In this document: in pieces, positions 12,233 through 14,381 of the stretch
Layout: each line of letters starts with the position of its first letter
How positions within the stretch are numbered: the first letter of the stretch is position 1
Assembly (NCBI GenBank): GCA_964344215.1
Contig: CAYFMP010000087.1
Location: forward strand, 1 to 14,381
Source of the DNA: CAYFMP01 sp964344215
GTDB taxonomy: Bacteria; Pseudomonadota; Alphaproteobacteria; Rhodospirillales; Casp-alpha2
Direction of reading: 5' to 3'
DNA: 14,381 nt
Position numbers and translations under genes: made by a program
The notes under the pieces: generated by a model
The model's input: the letters and a program-made list of their open reading frames with translations, nothing else
Database searches by the model: none
Told to the model about the DNA's origin: nothing

Positions 12233-12979
12233 TCATAGCTCCACCGTCCGCCACGGCTGGGTGCCCGGCGGGCCGGCTGAGAACAGCCAGACCGGCCTGA
12301 CGCCGATCCTATGCCTCGCCGGCAGCGCCAGCAGCGACGACGACACGGTGCCGAAGCCGCTGCCGTTGTCGACATTCATGGCGCCGCCGGGGCCGGCCTC
12401 GGCGTCATGCGCGGACTCCGAGAGCAGCGCCTGCCAAGCCGCCCAGTCGCCGGATTCCGGGTTGGGGGCGGGGGCCGCCTCGAACAGCGGCCGGTAGCGG
12501 CGCATGCGTGGGCTCTCGGGGTCGTTGAGATCGTAAGCGGTGATCATCGAGAGCCCGGCGGGCACCGGCAGGTGGGCGACCTCTTCGCCGTCCGAGCGCA
12601 GCCAGAAGGCGCTCTCGGCGTCGCCGACGAACAGGTTGAAGGTGCGAAAGCTTGCCGGCTCCAGATACGCCAGCGCCTCTGCCGCGGCGCCCGCCTCGGC
12701 GTGGTCGGCGGCGTCCAGCGGCAGCTCGCCGCGGCTGCGTTTCTCCGTGTCGGGGCCCAGCGAGCCCCTGCGGTTGAGGACGCCGGCGACCAGGCGATCG
12801 TCGTTCAGCGCCAGCCAAGTGCCGCCGGCCAGCTCGTCGAGGCCGGCGGTAACGTGGCGGCGGTCCGGCCAGTGGCGGGCCGGCGGCCGCCACGGCCTGT
12901 CCCGCATCTCGTCGCGGTTGGCGGCGACGATCAGCGGCCAGTCGTGATCCGGGCGGCGGAGGATGACGAGCGTGCACAT
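12233..12979 (-). CDS. NRDE-family (TANGO2-like) protein
   Basis: The 248-residue product starts MCTLVILRRP and has the family-naming motif NRDE at residues 21-24 (AANRDEMRDRP). It continues with TAGLDELAGGTWLALND and GVLNRRG, both typical of the family, and a C-terminal FGTVSSSLLAL segment. Members resemble Ntn hydrolases with Cys2 as the possible nucleophile; human TANGO2 is linked to heme or lipid handling, but a bacterial function is not firmly known. The ATG at 12979 gives the conserved MCTLV start, so the in-frame ATG at 13033 is rejected. It looks cytoplasmic, is divergent from the zeta-subunit gene, and ends 35 bp before the purC promoter region. Confidence 0.9.
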   Translation of the reverse strand: MCTLVILRRPDHDWPLIVAANRDEMRDRPWRPPARHWPDRRHVTAGLDELAGGTWLALNDDRLVAGVLNRRGSLGPDTEKRSRGELPLDAADHAEAGAAAEALAYLEPASFRTFNLFVGDAESAFWLRSDGEEVAHLPVPAGLSMITAYDLNDPESPRMRRYRPLFEAAPAPNPESGDWAAWQALLSESAHDAEAGPGGAMNVDNGSGFGTVSSSLLALPARHRIGVRPVWLFSAGPPGTQPWRTVEL

Positions 12980-13042
12980 CGGAACCCCAGTCATAGCGCC
13001 AACGCCCGGCCCGCGCCAGGGCCCCAAGCCCATAGGGAGTGG

Positions 13043-13071
13043 TTGCCCTTGCCGCCGTTCCCCATTACATA
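13043..13071 (+). promoter_or_regulatory. Possible promoter for the zeta-subunit gene
   Basis: TTGCCC (13043-13048) and TACATA (13066-13071) are 17 bases apart in the divergent gap. Both boxes are only fair matches to consensus, but spacing and place suit the gene starting at 13111. Confidence 0.3.
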
Positions 13072-13110
13072 TCGGGGAGAAGACAGCGGTTCAGCGCCGG
13101 GGAGGGAAAC

Positions 13111-13482
13111 ATGGCCGACGACGCCTTCGAAGATCGCGAGAAAGCCTTCGAGGCCAAGTTCAAGCTCGATCAGGAACTGGCCTTCAAGGCCGAGGCCCGG
13201 CGCAACCGGCTTCTGGCCGAATGGCTGGGGCGCAAGTTCGGGCTGACCAGCACCGAGGTCGAGGCCTACATCACCGACGTCGTCTACTCCGACCTGGTGG
13301 AGGCCGGCATCGAGGACGTCATCCGCAAGGTCATGACCGACATCGAGAAGCGCGATGCCTCGGTCAGCGAGGACGAGGTCCGCGCCAAGATCAAGGAGTT
13401 CGACGTCGTCGCCCGCGACCAGGTCATGAACGAATACCCGGACGCCCTCGACGACGACCACGACACCTCGGTCGGCGACTGA
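13111..13482 (+). CDS. DUF1476 protein, F1-ATPase inhibitor zeta-subunit family
   Basis: The 123-residue helical protein matches DUF1476, whose Paracoccus denitrificans member is the zeta subunit that inhibits ATP hydrolysis by F1FO-ATPase; the family is typical of alphaproteobacteria. Recognisable parts are the N-terminal FEDREKAFEAKFKLDQELAFKAEARRNRLLAEWLG (6-40 overall), then TSTEVEAYITDVV, AGIEDVIRKVMTDI and the EDEVRAKIKEFDVVARDQVM helix. The end is very acidic (DALDDDHDTSVGD) and makes it a little longer than the roughly 105-residue members I know. The ATG at 13111 is chosen over 13039 for its GGGGAGGGA and the MADDAFEDRE start. No other ATPase gene is nearby. Confidence 0.92.
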   Translation: MADDAFEDREKAFEAKFKLDQELAFKAEARRNRLLAEWLGRKFGLTSTEVEAYITDVVYSDLVEAGIEDVIRKVMTDIEKRDASVSEDEVRAKIKEFDVVARDQVMNEYPDALDDDHDTSVGD

Positions 13483-13483
13483 G

Positions 13484-13502
13484 CGGCTCCGATGCGGAGC
13501 CG
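13484..13502 (+). terminator. Hairpin right after the zeta-subunit gene
   Basis: CGGCTCCG (13484-13491) pairs perfectly with CGGAGCCG (13495-13502) around ATG, one base after the TGA stop. No T-run follows, so it is either a weak terminator or a 3'-end stabiliser. Confidence 0.45.
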
Positions 13503-13565
13503 GTCCCGGCGGCGGCGAAGCCGACCCCGACCCCAACCCCGAGACGCGACGCGGGCGCCCATCCG

Positions 13566-13585
13566 CCGCCGGCGCTCGCCGGCGG
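13566..13585. repeat. GC-rich palindrome in the gap after the zeta-subunit gene
   Basis: CCGCCGGCG (13566-13574) and CGCCGGCGG (13577-13585) are exact inverted copies with 2 bases between. It is followed by GCTTC without a T-run. It may slow polymerase after the zeta-subunit gene and insulate the promoter at 13613. Confidence 0.4.
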
Positions 13586-13612
13586 GCTTCATCGTAGGCC
13601 GGCGAAATCTCC

Positions 13613-13641
13613 TTGACTCGGGGGCCCCTGTGTTCTATATA
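13613..13641 (+). promoter_or_regulatory. Strong sigma70-type promoter in the gap between genes
   Basis: TTGACT (13613-13618) and TATATA (13636-13641) are exactly 17 bases apart, the best promoter match in the window. The spacer holds the palindrome GGGGCCCC (13621-13628), a possible operator. No plus-strand gene follows before the window ends; the next gene is on the opposite strand. Confidence 0.65.
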
Positions 13642-13647
13642 TGTTCC

Positions 13648-13705
13648 CGGCGAACCGGAGAGGTGCGCCCGCCGCTCATCGGCTGAAACCGGTGGGCGGT
13701 TTTTC
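13648..13705 (+). ncRNA. Candidate small RNA of about 58 nt
   Basis: A transcript from the promoter at 13613-13641 would start near 13648 and end at the terminator at 13686-13704. It can fold into CCGG-CGAA-CCGG (13647-13658), GCCG-CTCAT-CGGC (13671-13683) and the terminator hairpin. No convincing reading frame fits: the ATG at 13641 would be upstream of the expected transcript start and leads into a shadow of the opposite-strand gene. I do not recognise it as a known RNA family. It could instead be the leader of a gene that has been lost. Confidence 0.45.
13686..13704 (+). terminator. Rho-independent terminator of the candidate small RNA
   Basis: AAACCG (13686-13691) pairs with CGGTTT (13697-13702) around GTGGG, and five T (13700-13704) follow the paired GC bases. 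The T-run is on the plus strand only, so it serves plus-strand transcripts. Confidence 0.6.
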
Positions 13706-13782
13706 CGTGCCGGCCGACGATGCCATCGGCGTCTGCTTCGACGGCGGCGGCGAGGGCTGGAAAACCCGAACCGGCGGCGTGT

Positions 13783-14367
13783 CTAGTCGAAGCGGCGTCG
13801 GTAACGAGCCCCGGCCCAACGTTCGCCAAGAACGAACAAGCTGTCCAAATCGGCCTCGACCGGGCATTGCGAGCGGAACAGTTCCATCAGCTTCTCCCTC
13901 GGCCAACGGAACGCCTGGGCGCTGTCCTTCATGAACGGCAGGCCGCAGGAGAACTCGATCATCGGGGCGTAGACCGAATACGGGTCTTCGCTCTCCCGCC
14001 GCCTCAAGGTCAGCACAACGAAATCCGTCCAGGTGCGTTTGGTTCCGCGCATCAATTCGGCAATGAGGACGTAGTTGCGGGCTTCATGCAACACCCTGTA
14101 GACCCGAGTTCGGTGCGGCGCGTCCTTTGGCGCCGCCAGGTTGACGAGGGCCTCGGCCGTCACCTCGACCGGGAACGAACCGCCGCGGTCGAGGTAATCC
14201 CACTTGCCATGGAAGAACTTCATCCCCAGCCCGTCGGGGATGAACTGCGACCAGGTTTCGTCGACCGGCAACTCGAACGGCGGTTCCTCTTCCGCCGCCC
14301 GAACCGGCATCGCTGCAATCGCAAGCGCGACCAGAACCGGAATCCAAGCCGGGACACGTCGTCCCAT
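13783..14367 (-). CDS. Exported protein of unknown function
   Basis: The 194-residue product begins with a signal peptide (MGRR, hydrophobic 8-20, likely cleavage after PVRA at residue 24). The mature part is mixed alpha/beta with aromatic clusters (GMKFFHGKWDYLDR, 48-61; RTWTDFVVLTLRRRESEDPY, 111-130) and two cysteines, C141 (EFSCGLPF) and C168 (RSQCPV), that could form a disulfide in the periplasm. I do not recognise the family. The ATG at 14367 has GGAGGT (complement of 14375-14380) seven bases upstream, so the gene is complete though its promoter lies outside the window. No lipobox or membrane anchor after the signal is visible. Confidence 0.8.
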   Translation of the reverse strand: MGRRVPAWIPVLVALAIAAMPVRAAEEEPPFELPVDETWSQFIPDGLGMKFFHGKWDYLDRGGSFPVEVTAEALVNLAAPKDAPHRTRVYRVLHEARNYVLIAELMRGTKRTWTDFVVLTLRRRESEDPYSVYAPMIEFSCGLPFMKDSAQAFRWPREKLMELFRSQCPVEADLDSLFVLGERWAGARYRRRFD

Positions 14368-14381
14368 TCACCAAACCTCCA

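Noticed and set aside
12311..13246. Plus-strand open frame opposite the NRDE gene running into the zeta-subunit gene
   Set aside because: It overlaps two recognisable proteins in other frames and has shadow-like composition.
13521..13542. Short 6-base tandem repeat (about three copies of CCGACC-like units)
   Set aside because: Too short and imperfect to be more than low-complexity GC-rich sequence.
13648..13705. tRNA or glycine-riboswitch-like reading of the candidate small RNA
   Set aside because: It is too short for a tRNA and lacks a cloverleaf; a GGAGAG string alone does not make a glycine aptamer, and no glycine-related gene follows.

Overview
The window is GC-rich chromosomal DNA that looks like an alphaproteobacterium, probably near the Rhodospirillales. 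The main reasons are the DUF1476 / F1-ATPase zeta-subunit gene (a family typical of alphaproteobacteria), the purC-purS-purQ / purL / bolA / grxD neighbourhood, the high-GC codon use and the sigma70-like promoters. The taxonomic call is inference from family knowledge, not a search.

Layout, left to right. At 1-17 lies the first few codons of a minus-strand gene that runs off the left edge. At 111-2524 sits a nested pair of insertion sequences: an IS481-family element (inverted repeats at 112-135 and 2500-2523, CTAG on both sides) whose transposase gene is cut in two by an IS110/IS1111-type element (about 442-1820) with an intact DEDD transposase and a 256-base 3' non-coding end. After a terminator come a minus-strand coiled-coil protein of unknown function (2666-3343) and a plus-strand DODA/LigB-type dioxygenase (3475-4257).

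From 4268 to 12197 is a purine/iron-sulfur block, mostly on the minus strand. purC, purS, purQ and a rhomboid protease gene (12054 down to 9517) form one tight operon behind a good promoter and a leader carrying a long inverted repeat. purL, bolA and grxD (7410 down to 4420) follow further left. Between the two parts two plus-strand genes intrude: a secreted DsrE-like protein and a TPR-methyltransferase fusion. PurL, PurQ and PurS are the three subunits of FGAM synthase and PurC acts two steps later; GrxD and BolA are partners in Fe-S cluster handling.

On the right are an NRDE (TANGO2-like) protein (minus), the zeta-subunit gene (plus), a 300-base gap holding hairpins and a strong promoter driving a predicted ~58-nt terminator-ended transcript (candidate small RNA), and an exported protein of unknown function (minus) whose start and ribosome binding site lie at the right edge.

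The most interesting items are the IS110-type element with a candidate bridge (seek) RNA region containing an exact 10-nt copy of its right junction in a hairpin loop, the candidate sRNA at 13648-13705, the hairpin in the purC leader, and the duplicated start site in front of the TPR-methyltransferase. No CRISPR array, tRNA or rRNA was seen.
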